64,000 nt of DNA from Actinoplanes sichuanensis (GTDB lineage: Bacteria; Actinomycetota; Actinomycetes; Mycobacteriales; Micromonosporaceae), in NCBI RefSeq assembly GCF_033097365.1, contig NZ_AP028461.1, forward strand, positions 10,877,501-10,941,500, read 5' to 3'. A program made the position numbers and the translations under genes. Shown in pieces: positions 17,451 to 27,345 of the stretch; position 1 is the stretch's first letter; each line of letters starts with the position of its first letter. Under the pieces are notes generated by a model. The model saw only the letters and a list, made by a program, of their open reading frames with translations, did no database searches and was not told the origin of the DNA.

Positions 17451-18404
17451 ATGGAACTCAGCCTCGACCACATCCGTGCCGCCCGCGACCTCGTCAGCCG
17501 CCACCTGCCGCCCACCCCGATGTGGTCGTATCCGCTGCTGGACCGGGCCGCCGGAGCATCAGTGCTGGTCAAGCACGAGAACTCCCAGCCGGTCGGCGCG
17601 TTCAAGGTGCGCGGCGGGCTGACCCTGCTGGCCGGGATGACAGATGCCGGCCGCCGACGCGGCACGGTCACCTGGTCGACCGGCAATCACGCGCAGTCGC
17701 TGGCCTACGCGAGCCACGTCTTCGGCGCCGGCTGCACGGTGTTCATGCCGGCCGGGACACCCGAGTTCAAGGCGGCGGCGGTCGACTCCTGGGGCGCCCG
17801 GGCGATCCGGGCCGGTGACAGCCTGGAGGCGGCGGAGCGGCGGGCTCGGCAGCATGCCGACGAGACCGGGGCCCGCCTGATCAGTCCCGGCGACACGCCG
17901 GAGCTGCTGGCCGGGGTGGGCACCGTCTACCTGGAGATCCTCGAAGCCGCCCCGGATCTCGACGCGATCGTGGTCCCGGTCGGGAGTGGGACGGGCGCCG
18001 CCGCCGCATGCCTCGTCGCGGCCACTCTCGCGCCGCGCTGTGCCGTGATCGGGGTCCAGTCGGCGGCCTCGCCTGCCGCGCACGATTCCTGGCGGTCCGG
18101 CGACCTCGTCGAACGCCCCAACCGCACCACCGCCGCCGGACTGGCCACCGGGCGCGGTTTCGCCCTGCCGCAGCGCATCCTGCGTGGGCGCCTGGCCGAC
18201 TTCCACCTGGTCACCGACGAGGAGATCGACACCTCTCGGCGACTGCTGGCCACCGCCGCGCACACCCTCGCCGAGGGCGCCGGTGCGGCGGCCCTGGCCG
18301 CCGTCCTGACCCGCCCGGACCGGTTCGCCGGGAAACGGGTCGCGGTGGTCTGCACCGGCGGCAACGCCGGTCCCGACGAGCTGGCGACCCTGACCCGGGC
18401 ATGA
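17451..18404 (+). CDS. Threonine/serine dehydratase-like PLP enzyme
   Basis: A 317-residue fold-type II PLP enzyme. The PLP Lys is in VGAFKVRGG (about residue 52), the phosphate-binding Gly loop is PVGSGTGAA, and the asparagine motif is TWSTGNHAQSLAYA. This matches threonine ammonia-lyases without the C-terminal ACT domain, i.e. the catabolic or broad-specificity type, which convert Thr or Ser to 2-oxo acid plus ammonia. Serine racemase-like activity is an alternative. The divergent LysR gene is its likely regulator. A strong hairpin follows directly after the stop. Confidence 0.85.
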   Translation: MELSLDHIRAARDLVSRHLPPTPMWSYPLLDRAAGASVLVKHENSQPVGAFKVRGGLTLLAGMTDAGRRRGTVTWSTGNHAQSLAYASHVFGAGCTVFMPAGTPEFKAAAVDSWGARAIRAGDSLEAAERRARQHADETGARLISPGDTPELLAGVGTVYLEILEAAPDLDAIVVPVGSGTGAAAACLVAATLAPRCAVIGVQSAASPAAHDSWRSGDLVERPNRTTAAGLATGRGFALPQRILRGRLADFHLVTDEEIDTSRRLLATAAHTLAEGAGAAALAAVLTRPDRFAGKRVAVVCTGGNAGPDELATLTRA

Positions 18405-18434
18405 AGAAGGGGCCGGCACCGGCCGGCCCCTTCT
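18405..18434. terminator. Bidirectional terminator
   Basis: AGAAGGGGCCGG (18405-18416) pairs perfectly with CCGGCCCCTTCT (18423-18434) around a 6-nt loop. It lies exactly between the stops of the convergent dehydratase-like and DUF349 genes. The A-rich and T-rich ends suit termination in both directions. Confidence 0.85.
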
Positions 18435-18441
18435 CACCTCC

Positions 18442-19650
18442 TCAGTTGGCCTGCTCGGCCAACGCGAGGAACTGCTTCTTCGAGGCGAGCGCCTGCTCGG
18501 CCTCCTTGATCCGCCGGTTGTCGCCCGCGGCCTTGGCCCGCTCCAGCCGCTGCTCGGCCTCGGCGACCTGGTCGCGCATCTGACGCAGCAGCGGGTTGTC
18601 CTGCGGGCTGGTCTTGCGCCACGCCGAGTCCATCGCCACCCGGATGCGCTCCTCGGCGGCCCGCCAGCGGCGGTCCAGCGAGGCGGACGCCTCCCGCGGC
18701 ACCCGACCGGCCTCGTGCCACGCGGCCTGGGCGTCACGCAGCTTGTTCTGCGCGCCGCGGGCGTCCGCGTCGACGTCGACGGCCTCCAGCTCGGCCAGGA
18801 TGGCCTGCTTCTTCTCCAGGTTGCCCTGGTACTCCGCGTCGCGGGCGGAGAAGACCTCGCTGCGCTTGGTGAAGAACGCGTCCTGAGCGGCCCGGAAACG
18901 CTCCCAGAGACGCTGCTCGGCCTCCTTGGCGGCGCGGGGCGCCGCCTTCCACTCGGTCATCAGCTCCTTGAGCCGGTTGGCCGTGCTCGACCACTCGGTC
19001 GACTCGGCCAGGCTCTCGGCCTCCTTGACCAGGTCCTCCTTGGCGGTCTGCGCCTGCTTACGCTGACCGTCGAGGGTGGCGAAGTGGGCGCCGCGACGAC
19101 GGGTGAAACCGTCCCGCGCGGCGGCGAACCGCTTCCACAGCTCACCGTCGGTCTTCTTGTCGACGCCGCGGATCGTCTTCCACTCGTCGAGGATCTCCTT
19201 GAGGCGGTCGCCCGCGGTCTTCCACCCGGTGGCGTCGGCGGCGATCTTCTCCGCCTCCTCGACCAGCGCCGTCTTGCGGGCCAGCGCCTCGGTCCGGGCC
19301 ACCTCGCGGGCCGCCCGTGCCTCGCCGGCCTTCTCGTCGGCGAGCGTGGCCAGCCGCTCCAGGCGGGCGGTGAGGCCGTCGATGTCACCGACCACGTGCG
19401 CCTCGTCCAGCTGGGTCCGCAGCCGCTTCACACTGCTGAGTGAGTGGGCCGCGTCCGCCGCGCCGGACTTGAGGCGGGCCTCGACGAGCTCGACCTCGGT
19501 CACCAGGTCGGCGAATCGCCTGGCGAAGTGGGCCAGCCCCTCCTCAGGGGTGCCCGCCTGCCAGGAACCGACCACCCGGTCGCCCTCAGCGGTCTTCACG
19601 TACACGGTGCCGTCGGCATCCACGCGCCCGAAGGTCGTCCAGTCGTTCAT
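18442..19650 (-). CDS. DUF349 domain-containing protein
   Basis: A 402-residue, highly charged, almost entirely helical protein. After about 30 residues of a beta-rich start (TFGRVDADGTVYVKTAEGDR) come three DUF349 repeats with the pattern W..LW.RF.AA.D.F. Examples are GELWKRFAAARDGFTRRRG, QRLWERFRAAQDAFFTKR and SLDRRWRAAEERIRV. Long coiled coils link them. Proteins of this family are widespread in actinobacteria; no biochemical role is established. It stands alone, between a terminator and the miaA promoter region. Confidence 0.9.
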   Translation of the reverse strand: MNDWTTFGRVDADGTVYVKTAEGDRVVGSWQAGTPEEGLAHFARRFADLVTEVELVEARLKSGAADAAHSLSSVKRLRTQLDEAHVVGDIDGLTARLERLATLADEKAGEARAAREVARTEALARKTALVEEAEKIAADATGWKTAGDRLKEILDEWKTIRGVDKKTDGELWKRFAAARDGFTRRRGAHFATLDGQRKQAQTAKEDLVKEAESLAESTEWSSTANRLKELMTEWKAAPRAAKEAEQRLWERFRAAQDAFFTKRSEVFSARDAEYQGNLEKKQAILAELEAVDVDADARGAQNKLRDAQAAWHEAGRVPREASASLDRRWRAAEERIRVAMDSAWRKTSPQDNPLLRQMRDQVAEAEQRLERAKAAGDNRRIKEAEQALASKKQFLALAEQAN

Positions 19651-19830
19651 GAGCTCATCCTCGTTCTCCCGGCGTCATCGGCCCGCATCGGGGTCGTGGC
19701 CACCGCCACAGCGCAGTCTGAGTGCCAACTTCTCATCGGCATTCTTTCTCGCGCATTGTCACAGGTCCAACCCGGTTAGGGGAAAGCTCCCGCTGACGAC
19801 CGTGACACAACGGTGTCCTACGGTTGGTTC

Positions 19831-20736
19831 GTGCCGTTCCGGACAGCTCAACGAGTCCTCACCGTCGTCGGTCCGACAGCCGCCGGCAAGTCGGCCCTGA
19901 GCATCGCTCTCGCCCACGAGCTGGGCGGCGAGGTGGTCAACGCCGACTCGATGCAGCTCTATCGGGGGATGGACATCGGCACGGCGAAACTCACCCGCGC
20001 CGAGCGGGACGGCGTACCTCATCATCTGCTCGACATCTGGGACGTGACCGAGCCGGCCGCCGTCGCCGAGTATCAGCGGCTGGCCCGCGCGGCGATCGAC
20101 GGCATCCTCGACCGGGGCCGGGTGCCGCTCCTGGTCGGCGGGTCCGGGTTGTATGTCCGGGCGGTTCTGGAGGATTTCGAGTTCCCCGGCACCGACCCGG
20201 CGATCCGGGCGCGGCTCGAGGAGGAGTTGGCCGCGGTCGGTTCCGGCGTGTTGCACGCCCGGCTCGGCGAGCAGGACCCGGAGGCGGCCGCGAAGATCCT
20301 GCCGAGCAACGGCCGCCGGATCGTCCGGGCGCTGGAGGTGATCGAGCTGACCGGCCGGCCGTTCACGGCGTCGCTGCCCGATCCACGGCCGGTCTACGAG
20401 TCGGTGCAGATCGGCGTCGACCGGGAGACCGCCGAGCTGGACGAGCGGATCGCGCTGCGGGTCGACCTGATGTGGGCGGCCGGGCTGATCGACGAGGTCC
20501 GCGGGCTGGCCGGCATCCGGGCCGGCCGGACGGCCTCGCGGGCGCTCGGCTACCAGCAGGCCCTCGCCCAGATCGACGGCGAGCTCAGCGAGGAGCAGGC
20601 GAAGGCGGACACGGTCCAGGGCACCAGGCGGTTCGTGCGGCGGCAGCGATCCTGGTTCCGGCGGGACCCGGCGATCACCTGGCTCGACGGCGCCGACCCG
20701 AAGCTGTTGGCGCGCGCCATGGACCTTGCGCGATGA
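19831..20736 (+). CDS. miaA: tRNA dimethylallyltransferase MiaA
   Basis: MiaA, about 301 residues, transfers a dimethylallyl group to A37 of tRNAs that read UNN codons. MiaB then methylthiolates the product. The P-loop GPTAAGKS is near the N-terminus, with the NADSMQLYRGMDIGTAK substrate loop, LLVGGSGLYVRAV and the RRFVRRQRSWFRRDP tRNA-contact stretch. I chose GTG 19831 because TACGGT lies 6 nt upstream, as in leaderless actinobacterial genes; GTG 19813 would add six residues. The stop overlaps dapF in an ATGA. Confidence 0.95.
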   Translation: MPFRTAQRVLTVVGPTAAGKSALSIALAHELGGEVVNADSMQLYRGMDIGTAKLTRAERDGVPHHLLDIWDVTEPAAVAEYQRLARAAIDGILDRGRVPLLVGGSGLYVRAVLEDFEFPGTDPAIRARLEEELAAVGSGVLHARLGEQDPEAAAKILPSNGRRIVRALEVIELTGRPFTASLPDPRPVYESVQIGVDRETAELDERIALRVDLMWAAGLIDEVRGLAGIRAGRTASRALGYQQALAQIDGELSEEQAKADTVQGTRRFVRRQRSWFRRDPAITWLDGADPKLLARAMDLAR

Positions 20737-21590
20737 TGGGCCGCGTGCGTTTCACCAAGGGCCATGGGACATCCAACGACTTCGTCCTCCTGCCGGACCC
20801 GGACGGCGAGCTGGAGCTGACGCCCGCGCTAGTCGCGGCGCTCTGCGACCGCCGCAAGGGCATCGGCGGTGACGGCGTGATCCGGGTGGTGCGCAGCGCC
20901 AAGCACCCGGAGGCCGCCGGTCTCGCCGGCGAGGCCGAGTGGTTCATGGACTATCACAACAGCGACGGCTCGATCGCCGAGATGTGCGGCAACGGCCTCC
21001 GCGTCTTCGTCCGCTATCTGCTGGAGAAGGGTCTGGCCACACCCGGCCCTTCGGGCCTGCCGGTGGCGACCAGGGCCGGGGTGCTGGTCACGGTCGTCGG
21101 TGCCGGCACGATCAGCGCGCGGATGACGACCCCGAGGGTGTACGCGGGAAGCACCGCCACTCTCGGACATCTGACCGTTCCCGGGCTCGCGGTGGACTGC
21201 GGGAACCCACATCTGGTCTGTGGCCTGCACGACGGGGTGGAGCTGTCCGCCCTCGACCTGACCCGGGCCCCGTCGCACGACCCGAAGGTGTTCCCGGCCG
21301 GGGTGAACGTGGAGTTCGTCGAGCCCGCCGAACCGCTGGCCGGTGTCGATCGGCACGTCCGGATGCGGGTGCACGAGCGCGGCTCCGGCGAGACCCAGTC
21401 GTGCGGCACCGGCGCGCTCGCGGTCGGTGCGGTGGCGCTGCGCGAGGCCGGGCTGGCCACCGGCTCGGTGGCGGTGGACGTGCTCGGCGGCCGGGTCCTG
21501 GTCACCTGTGACGCTGACGGGGCCTGGTGGCTGGAGGGCCCGGCGGTGCTGGTCGCCGACGGTGACGTCGACCCGGCGGCGGTGCTCTGA
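20733..21590 (+). CDS. dapF: Diaminopimelate epimerase
   Basis: DapF, 285 residues, converts LL- to meso-diaminopimelate for lysine and peptidoglycan synthesis without a cofactor. Both catalytic cysteines are present: the first in AEMCGNGLRVF and the second in ETQSCGTGALA. FTKGHGTSNDFVLL at the start is typical of the family. It is coupled to miaA by an ATGA overlap (a second ATG follows immediately at 20736) and to the next gene by a 1-nt overlap. miaA-dapF order is conserved in mycobacteria and streptomycetes. Confidence 0.96.
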   Translation: MMGRVRFTKGHGTSNDFVLLPDPDGELELTPALVAALCDRRKGIGGDGVIRVVRSAKHPEAAGLAGEAEWFMDYHNSDGSIAEMCGNGLRVFVRYLLEKGLATPGPSGLPVATRAGVLVTVVGAGTISARMTTPRVYAGSTATLGHLTVPGLAVDCGNPHLVCGLHDGVELSALDLTRAPSHDPKVFPAGVNVEFVEPAEPLAGVDRHVRMRVHERGSGETQSCGTGALAVGAVALREAGLATGSVAVDVLGGRVLVTCDADGAWWLEGPAVLVADGDVDPAAVL

Positions 21591-22312
21591 TGCCGGCCCG
21601 CGTCGCGCACCGGGGCTATTCCACGGTCGCCCCCGAGAACACCCTGCCCGCCTTCCACGCCGCCGTCCGGGCCGGTGCCACGGTCGTCGAGTTCGACGTC
21701 CGGGCGACCCGCGACGGCGTGCCCGTGGTGATCCACGACCGGACGGTGAACCGCACCACGAACGGCCGTGGTCGGGTCTGGGACCTGACGTATGACGAGG
21801 TCGCCGCCCTGGACGCGGGTTCCTGGTTCGGCCCCGGGTTCACCGGGCTGCGGGTGCCGTCCCTGGCCGAGACGCTCGACCTGCTGGCGCCCGAGCCGGT
21901 CGACCTGCTCGTCGAGATCAAGCCGCCGGCCACGCTGGACGAGGTCAAGTCGATCGTCGCCCAGCTCGCCGAGCGTGACCTACTGGGCCGTACGGTGCTG
22001 CAGAGTTTCGACGCCGACGTGGTGCGCAAGGTCCGCGACGTGGCCCCGGACGCACGTCGTGGCCTGCTGCTGTTCCGGTTCGACGCGGAGACCGTCGAGC
22101 TGGCCCGGGAGCTGGGCGTCGCCTACTGCAATCCGTCGGTCGACGACGTGCTGAACGGGCCGGAGACGATGGCCGCCCTGGCCGCGGCCGGGATCGGCGT
22201 GATGCCCTGGACGCCGAACGACATCGCCCAGTGGCGTCCCCTGGTCGACGCGGGCGTGGCCGGTCTGATCACCGATCTGGTCGGCGAGCTGACCGGTTGG
22301 GCCGGCGCCTGA
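21590..22312 (+). CDS. Glycerophosphodiester phosphodiesterase
   Basis: A 240-residue cytoplasmic GDPD enzyme that hydrolyses deacylated phospholipids to glycerol-3-phosphate and an alcohol. The metal and catalytic motifs are clear: AHRGYSTVAPENT (first His and Glu), EFDVRATRDGVPVVIHD (the Glu-Asp pair and second His) and LLVEIKPP. The C-terminal GVMPWTPND loop is normal. There is no signal peptide, so it resembles UgpQ rather than secreted GlpQ. It is the third gene of miaA-dapF-GDPD, overlapping dapF by one base, and is followed by a terminator. Confidence 0.92.
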   Translation: MPARVAHRGYSTVAPENTLPAFHAAVRAGATVVEFDVRATRDGVPVVIHDRTVNRTTNGRGRVWDLTYDEVAALDAGSWFGPGFTGLRVPSLAETLDLLAPEPVDLLVEIKPPATLDEVKSIVAQLAERDLLGRTVLQSFDADVVRKVRDVAPDARRGLLLFRFDAETVELARELGVAYCNPSVDDVLNGPETMAALAAAGIGVMPWTPNDIAQWRPLVDAGVAGLITDLVGELTGWAGA

Positions 22313-22344
22313 CCCGGGGTCACACGGCGGTGCTCGGCATGGGA

Positions 22345-22397
22345 TACGGGTGCGGCGCGCCGGAGATCCGGACGGACCCGGGCGCGCCGTAGCCGTA
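22345..22397. terminator. Candidate bidirectional terminator
   Basis: CGGCGCGCC (22353-22361) pairs with GGCGCGCCG (22381-22389), and outer arms TACGG (22345) and CCGTA (22393) extend the stem after an internal loop. It lies in the 89-bp gap between convergent GDPD and malic enzyme genes. Confidence 0.55.
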
Positions 22398-22401
22398 CCC
22401 C

Positions 22402-23862
22402 CTAAAAGGTCGTGTCCGGGGCTTTGTCGAGTTCGCTCTCCGGAAGCGCCGCCGGGTTGGCCGGGACCGGCATGCCCTTGACGACCGCCCGGATCGCCGC
22501 CGCCACCGCCGGGGTGACCTTGGGATCGAAGACGCTCGGAATGATCACCGTGGGGTTGAGCTTGTCCTCGCCGACCACGTCGGCGATGGCCCGGGCCGCG
22601 GCCAGCGCCATCTCCTCGGTGAACTCCTCGGCCGCGGCGTCCAGCATGCCCCGGAACACGCCGGGGAAGGCCAGCACGTTGTTGATCTGGTTGGGCTGGT
22701 CGGACCGGCCGGTGGCGACGATCGCGGCGTGCTTGCGGGCCTCCCGCGGGTCGACCTCGGGGTCCGGGTTCGCCATCGCGAACACGATCGACCGGTCCGC
22801 CATCTTGGCGATGTCGTCGCCGGTCAGCAGGTTCGGCGCGGACACACCGATGAAGACGTCCGCCCCGACGATCGCGCCGGGCAGGTCACCCGAGTAGTTG
22901 TCCTTGTTGGTGTGGTCGGCCAGCCACTGCATCGACTCGTTGAGGTCGGGCATCCCGCGGTGCAGGGCGCCCTTCCGGTCGTACGCGATGATGTCGCCCA
23001 CACCCTGCCGCATCAGCAGCTTCATGATCGCGGTGCCGGCCGCGCCCGCGCCGGACACGACGACCTTGACGTCCTCCATCCGCTTGCCGACCACCCGCAT
23101 CGCGTTGGTCAGGGCGGCCAGCACGCAGATCGCGGTGCCGTGCTGGTCGTCGTGGAAGACCGGGATGTCCAGCATCTCCCGCAGTCGCGCCTCGATCTCG
23201 AAGCAGCGGGGCGCCGCGATGTCCTCCAGGTTGATACCGCCGTAGGCCGGGGCGATCGCCTTCACGATCGCCACGATCTCGTCGGTGTCCTGTGTGTCGA
23301 GCACCACAGGCCAGGCGTCGACGCCGCCGAACCGCTTGAACAGTGCGGCCTTGCCCTCCATCACCGGCATCGCGGCGGCCGGGCCGATGTTGCCCAGGCC
23401 GAGCACGGCCGAGCCGTCGCTGACCACGGCGACCGTGTTGCGCTTGATGGTGAGGCGCCGGGCGTCCGCCGGGTTCTCCGCGATCGCCATGCAGACCCGG
23501 GCCACACCCGGCGTGTACGCCCGGGACAGCTCGTCCCGGTTGCGGAGCGCGACCTTCGACGACACCTCGATCTTGCCGCCCAGATGCAGCAGGAACGTCC
23601 GGTCGGAGACCTTGCGGACGTCCACGCCGTCCTGCTCCTCCAACTGCTTCACGACCTGGTCGGCGTGCGCGGCGTCGGCGGTGTCGCAGGTGAGGTCGAC
23701 CAGCACCTTGGTGGGGTCGGAGTCCACCACGTCCAGCGCCGTCACGATCGCCCCGGCTTCACCCACACAGGTGGTGAGCCGGCCGATGGACGAGGCGTCC
23801 GCGGTAACGGCGATACGGATCGTGATCGAGAATCCTGCGCTCGGCAGGCGGGTGGTCACCAC
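22402..23862 (-). CDS. NAD(P)-dependent malic enzyme with N-terminal ACT domain
   Basis: A 486-residue malic enzyme, converting malate to pyruvate plus CO2 and linking the TCA cycle to gluconeogenesis and NADPH supply. Residues 10-85 look like an ACT domain ([20 protein letters not shown]), which in other enzymes binds amino acids, so allosteric control is likely. The catalytic part shows [12 protein letters not shown], the Lys/metal stretch [17 protein letters not shown] and the Rossmann motif [13 protein letters not shown]. The GTG start has GGAGGGAA upstream. NAD versus NADP preference cannot be read from the sequence. Confidence 0.93.
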   Translation of the reverse strand: MVTTRLPSAGFSITIRIAVTADASSIGRLTTCVGEAGAIVTALDVVDSDPTKVLVDLTCDTADAAHADQVVKQLEEQDGVDVRKVSDRTFLLHLGGKIEVSSKVALRNRDELSRAYTPGVARVCMAIAENPADARRLTIKRNTVAVVSDGSAVLGLGNIGPAAAMPVMEGKAALFKRFGGVDAWPVVLDTQDTDEIVAIVKAIAPAYGGINLEDIAAPRCFEIEARLREMLDIPVFHDDQHGTAICVLAALTNAMRVVGKRMEDVKVVVSGAGAAGTAIMKLLMRQGVGDIIAYDRKGALHRGMPDLNESMQWLADHTNKDNYSGDLPGAIVGADVFIGVSAPNLLTGDDIAKMADRSIVFAMANPDPEVDPREARKHAAIVATGRSDQPNQINNVLAFPGVFRGMLDAAAEEFTEEMALAAARAIADVVGEDKLNPTVIIPSVFDPKVTPAVAAAIRAVVKGMPVPANPAALPESELDKAPDTTF

Positions 23863-24014
23863 GGTGTTCCCTCCGACGTTGGTGGGGTGAGTCCTCAGAT
23901 TGTCGCTCTTGCGGAATTTCGGCTTACCGCTCGGTGGTTACTGGTGGGTCAGGTGGAGTTATGCGGATGCGTTCGCTCTCGTGACGTGCCACGATCGAAC
24001 GTAGGAGGTCACTT

Positions 24015-25427
24015 TTGCGAAACACGTACCAGACACCCGTCCTTGACGAGCTGGACCCCACGACCGGGGACCTGGAGCTCGAGGAGCGGCACTCGCTCAG
24101 GCGGGTGGCCGGTCTTTCCACCGAGCTGACCGACGTCACCGAGGTCGAGTACCGACAGCTTCGACTCGAACGGGTCGTGCTCGTCGGTGTGTGGACCGAA
24201 GGAAGTGTGGAAGATGCCGACAATTCACTGACCGAGCTCGCCGCTCTCGCCGAGACCGCCGGTTCCCAGGTTCTCGAGGGTCTGATCCAGCGGCGGAAAC
24301 AGCCCGACGCGGCCACCTTCATCGGCCGCGGCAAGGTCGACGAGCTGCGCGACGTGGTCATCATGACCGGCGCCGACACGGTCATCTGCGACGGTGAGCT
24401 GTCCCCGTCCCAGCTGCGCAAACTCGAGGAACAGATCAAGGTCAAGGTGGTCGACCGGACCGCCCTGATCCTGGACATCTTCGCCCAGCACGCGAAGAGC
24501 CGCGAGGGTAAGGCCCAGGTCGAGCTGGCCCAACTGCAGTACCTCCTGCCGCGACTGCGCGGCTGGGGTGAGGCCATGTCCCGGCAGGGCGGTGGCGCCG
24601 GTGGCGGTTCGGGCGGCGGCGGCGTCGGCACCCGTGGTCCCGGTGAGACCAAACTCGAGACCGACCGGCGGCGGATCAACACCCGCATCGCGAAACTGCG
24701 GCGCGAGATCAAAGCCATGAAGACGGTACGGGAGACCAAGCGCTCCCGCCGGGTCGCCAACGGCGTTCCGGCCGTGGCCATCGCCGGTTACACCAACGCG
24801 GGCAAGTCGAGCCTGCTCAACCGGCTGACCCAGGCCGGCGTGCTGGTCGAGGACGCGCTGTTCGCCACCCTCGATCCGACCACCCGGCGCACCGCCGCGG
24901 AGGACGGGCGGGAGTTCACACTCTCCGACACGGTCGGGTTCGTCCGGCACCTGCCGCACCACATCGTCGAGGCGTTCCGCTCGACGCTGGAGGAGGTCGG
25001 CCAGTCCGACCTGGTGGTGCACGTGGTCGACGGCGCCCACCCGGACCCGGAGGGTCAGGTCAGCGCGGTCCGCGAGGTGCTCAGCGAGGTCGGCGCCGAC
25101 CAGCTCCCCGAGCTGCTGGTGATCAACAAGGTCGACGCGGCCGACGAGGAGACCGTGCTTCGGCTCAAGCGGAATTGGCCGGAGGCGATCTTCGTCTCGG
25201 CCCGATCCGGAGCCGGCATCCCGGAACTGCACAAGGCGATCGCCGACCGGCTGCCCCGGCCCGCGGTCGAGATGCGGGTCCTCATCCCGTACGACCGGGG
25301 TGACCTGGTGGCCCGGGTGCACCGGTCCGGTCAGGTGCTGCAATCCCGGCATCTGGACGACGGGACGGAACTCTCCGTACGCGTCGATGAGCAGTTCGCT
25401 GCCGAGCTGTCCGGTTTTCGGAGCTGA
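24015..25427 (+). CDS. hflX: Ribosome-associated GTPase HflX
   Basis: HflX, 470 residues, a GTPase that splits stalled or stressed 70S ribosomes. The N-terminal HflX domain (IGRGKVDEL, then VCDGELSPSQLRKLE-type sequence) precedes a Gly-rich linker (GGGAGGGSGGGGVGTRGPGETKLE). The G domain follows: G1 GYTNAGKSS, switch TLDPTTRR, G3 DTVGF, G4 NKVD. The start is a TTG preceded by a perfect AGGAGGT six bases upstream, which settles it. It is divergent from malic enzyme with a 152-bp shared promoter region, as in the mycobacterial neighbourhood. Confidence 0.95.
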   Translation: MRNTYQTPVLDELDPTTGDLELEERHSLRRVAGLSTELTDVTEVEYRQLRLERVVLVGVWTEGSVEDADNSLTELAALAETAGSQVLEGLIQRRKQPDAATFIGRGKVDELRDVVIMTGADTVICDGELSPSQLRKLEEQIKVKVVDRTALILDIFAQHAKSREGKAQVELAQLQYLLPRLRGWGEAMSRQGGGAGGGSGGGGVGTRGPGETKLETDRRRINTRIAKLRREIKAMKTVRETKRSRRVANGVPAVAIAGYTNAGKSSLLNRLTQAGVLVEDALFATLDPTTRRTAAEDGREFTLSDTVGFVRHLPHHIVEAFRSTLEEVGQSDLVVHVVDGAHPDPEGQVSAVREVLSEVGADQLPELLVINKVDAADEETVLRLKRNWPEAIFVSARSGAGIPELHKAIADRLPRPAVEMRVLIPYDRGDLVARVHRSGQVLQSRHLDDGTELSVRVDEQFAAELSGFRS

Positions 25428-25513
25428 TCAGGAAGCGCAATTCGGACTTCACGGGAGCAGCTTCCTGTGTTGATCCACACGTAATACCGACACGAGACGT
25501 CGCGTGCGACACT

Positions 25514-27298
25514 GTGCGGATGCGGCGTCTCGTGTTTCCGACCATCGTGGCCATCGGTCTGGTAATGGTCGGCTCCTCCAGCGCGTCCGCCGAGGACCCG
25601 ACTCCGGCACCCACAGTGAGCGCCAAGTCGACGCCCGGCAAGAAGCTCTGCAAGATCGCGGACGCCGAGCTCACCGAGCTCTCCGGCATCGCGGCCACCA
25701 AGAACGGGTTCGTCGTCATCAACGACGGGCGTGAGGGCGTCACCCCCAAGATCTTCTTCCTCAACCGGGAGTGTAAGAAGACCAAGGAGGCGAGCTTCAA
25801 CGGCACGCCGCTCGACGCCGAGGACATCGTCCTCTCGCCCGATCAGGAGACGCTGTGGGTCGGCGACTTCGGTGACAACAACGTCCGCAACGACCCGGGC
25901 AATGTGCGCCCACACGTCGCGCTGTGGAGCATCCCGGTCAGCGGCACCGGAGAGGCGACCATCCACCGGGTCAGCTACCCCGACAAGGACAAGCACGACG
26001 CCGAGGCACTGATCTTCAACGGTGACGGCACCCCGTTGATCGTGACCAAGGAGATCGGTGCGCCCGCCGGCATCTACAAGCCGACCGCCGCGCTGAAGAA
26101 GAACAACAACACCCCGGTGCCGTTGGAGCGGGTCGGCGAGATCCAGCTCTCGGCCACCGAGACGGCCGGTAACCCGATCGCCCGGATCGGCAACAAGACG
26201 ATCACCGGCGGCGCTGTCACCCAGGGCGCCACCAAGGTGGTGCTGCGCACCTACACGGACGCCCTCGAGTGGGACGTGACCGGCGGCGACGTGCTCGCCG
26301 CGCTGAAGAAGGAGCCGCGCACCACGGGCCTGCCCAACGAGCCACTCGGCGAGGGCATCGCGTACAGCACCGACGGCAAGCTCTTCTACACCGTCTCGGA
26401 CATGAGCGGCAAAACCGACGTCGCCAACCACATCCGGGAGTACACACCGGCCACCACGGTCGCGGTGAAGTCGGAGAAGTCCGGCAAGAGCGGCAGCGGC
26501 GACTCCTGGTATTCGAACCTCACCATCGACGACGTCACCTACATGGTCGGCGGCATCGGTGTCATCGGCCTGATCCTGGTCGGTGCGGGCGTCTTCGGCA
26601 TCGTGCGGTTCCGCCGGTCCCCGCAGGGCCTGTCCTCGGCCGTCGACGACCTGCCGTCCGGGGGGATCGCCAAGGGCGACCCGGAGACCGAGCTCATCGG
26701 GGTCGGCGGCGCTCCGCCGCGCGGCGCGGCCTACGGTTCCGGCCGTCCGGGTGGCGGCGGTCCGGTCTACGGTTCCCAGTCCGGCGGCGGTGGCGCGCCG
26801 AAGCGTGGCAACGGGGTCTACGGCGGTTCAGGCGGCGGCAAGGGCGGCAGCGGTGGTCCCGGCGGTGGTCCGGGCGGCGGCGGTGGTCAGGGTGGCGGCC
26901 CGCAGTACGGTCGGCCTGCCGGTCAGCCGCCGCGTGGTCCGCAGCAGGCTCCGGGCCGTGGCGGTCCGCAGCAGCAGCCTCCGCGCGGCCCGCAGCAGGC
27001 TCCGGCTCGTAACCCGCAGCAGCCCCCGCGCGGTCCGCAGCAGCCCCCGCGCGGTCCGCAGCAGACTCCCGGCCGTGGCGGCCCGCAGCAGCAGCCGCCG
27101 CGTGGTCCGCAGCAGACTCCCGGCCGTGGCGGTCCGCAGCAGCAGCCTCCGCGCGGCCCGCAGCCCCCCGCCCGCGGCGGCGGTGGTGGCGGCGTTTATG
27201 GCGGTCAGCAGCCACCCAGAAGCCAGCAGGGCCAGCCCCAGCGCCCGAACGGCGTGTACGGCGGCGGACGCCCCAACGGCCCCGACGGGCGCCAGTAA
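25514..27298 (+). CDS. Secreted propeller-like protein with membrane anchor and Pro/Gln/Gly-rich tail
   Basis: A 594-residue protein. A signal peptide (RRLVFPTIVAIGLVMVG, cleavage near SSASA) is followed by about 300 residues that resemble a beta-propeller: ELSGIAATKNGFVVIND, WVGDFGDNNVRND, IPVSGTGEATIHRVSYPD and GEGIAYSTDGKLFYTVSD. A transmembrane helix is at about 343-365 (VGGIGVIGLILVGAGVFGIV). The remaining 230 residues are a Gly-rich, then Pro/Gln/Arg-rich tail that should face the cytoplasm, with repeats around RGPQQxPGRGGPQQQPP. The ligand is unknown. GTG 25514 or ATG 25520 are both possible starts. A terminator follows. Confidence 0.82.
   Translation: MRMRRLVFPTIVAIGLVMVGSSSASAEDPTPAPTVSAKSTPGKKLCKIADAELTELSGIAATKNGFVVINDGREGVTPKIFFLNRECKKTKEASFNGTPLDAEDIVLSPDQETLWVGDFGDNNVRNDPGNVRPHVALWSIPVSGTGEATIHRVSYPDKDKHDAEALIFNGDGTPLIVTKEIGAPAGIYKPTAALKKNNNTPVPLERVGEIQLSATETAGNPIARIGNKTITGGAVTQGATKVVLRTYTDALEWDVTGGDVLAALKKEPRTTGLPNEPLGEGIAYSTDGKLFYTVSDMSGKTDVANHIREYTPATTVAVKSEKSGKSGSGDSWYSNLTIDDVTYMVGGIGVIGLILVGAGVFGIVRFRRSPQGLSSAVDDLPSGGIAKGDPETELIGVGGAPPRGAAYGSGRPGGGGPVYGSQSGGGGAPKRGNGVYGGSGGGKGGSGGPGGGPGGGGGQGGGPQYGRPAGQPPRGPQQAPGRGGPQQQPPRGPQQAPARNPQQPPRGPQQPPRGPQQTPGRGGPQQQPPRGPQQTPGRGGPQQQPPRGPQPPARGGGGGGVYGGQQPPRSQQGQPQRPNGVYGGGRPNGPDGRQ
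26925..27170 (+). repeat. In-frame Pro/Gln/Arg repeat units
   Basis: The tail repeats units of the form PPRGPQQxP(G)RGGPQQQ about six times, with partial copies. The bases are also repetitive (CCGCGCGGTCCGCAGCAG type), so slippage could change the tail length between strains. Confidence 0.7.
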
Positions 27299-27311
27299 CC
27301 GTTCCACCCGA

Positions 27312-27345
27312 GAAAGCCGGTCCCGCAGCCGCGGTGCCGGCTTTC
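27312..27345 (+). terminator. Rho-independent terminator
   Basis: GAAAGCCGG (27312-27320) pairs with CCGGCTTTC (27337-27345) across a 16-nt loop, and TTC follows. It lies 14 bp after the stop of the propeller-like gene. Confidence 0.75.
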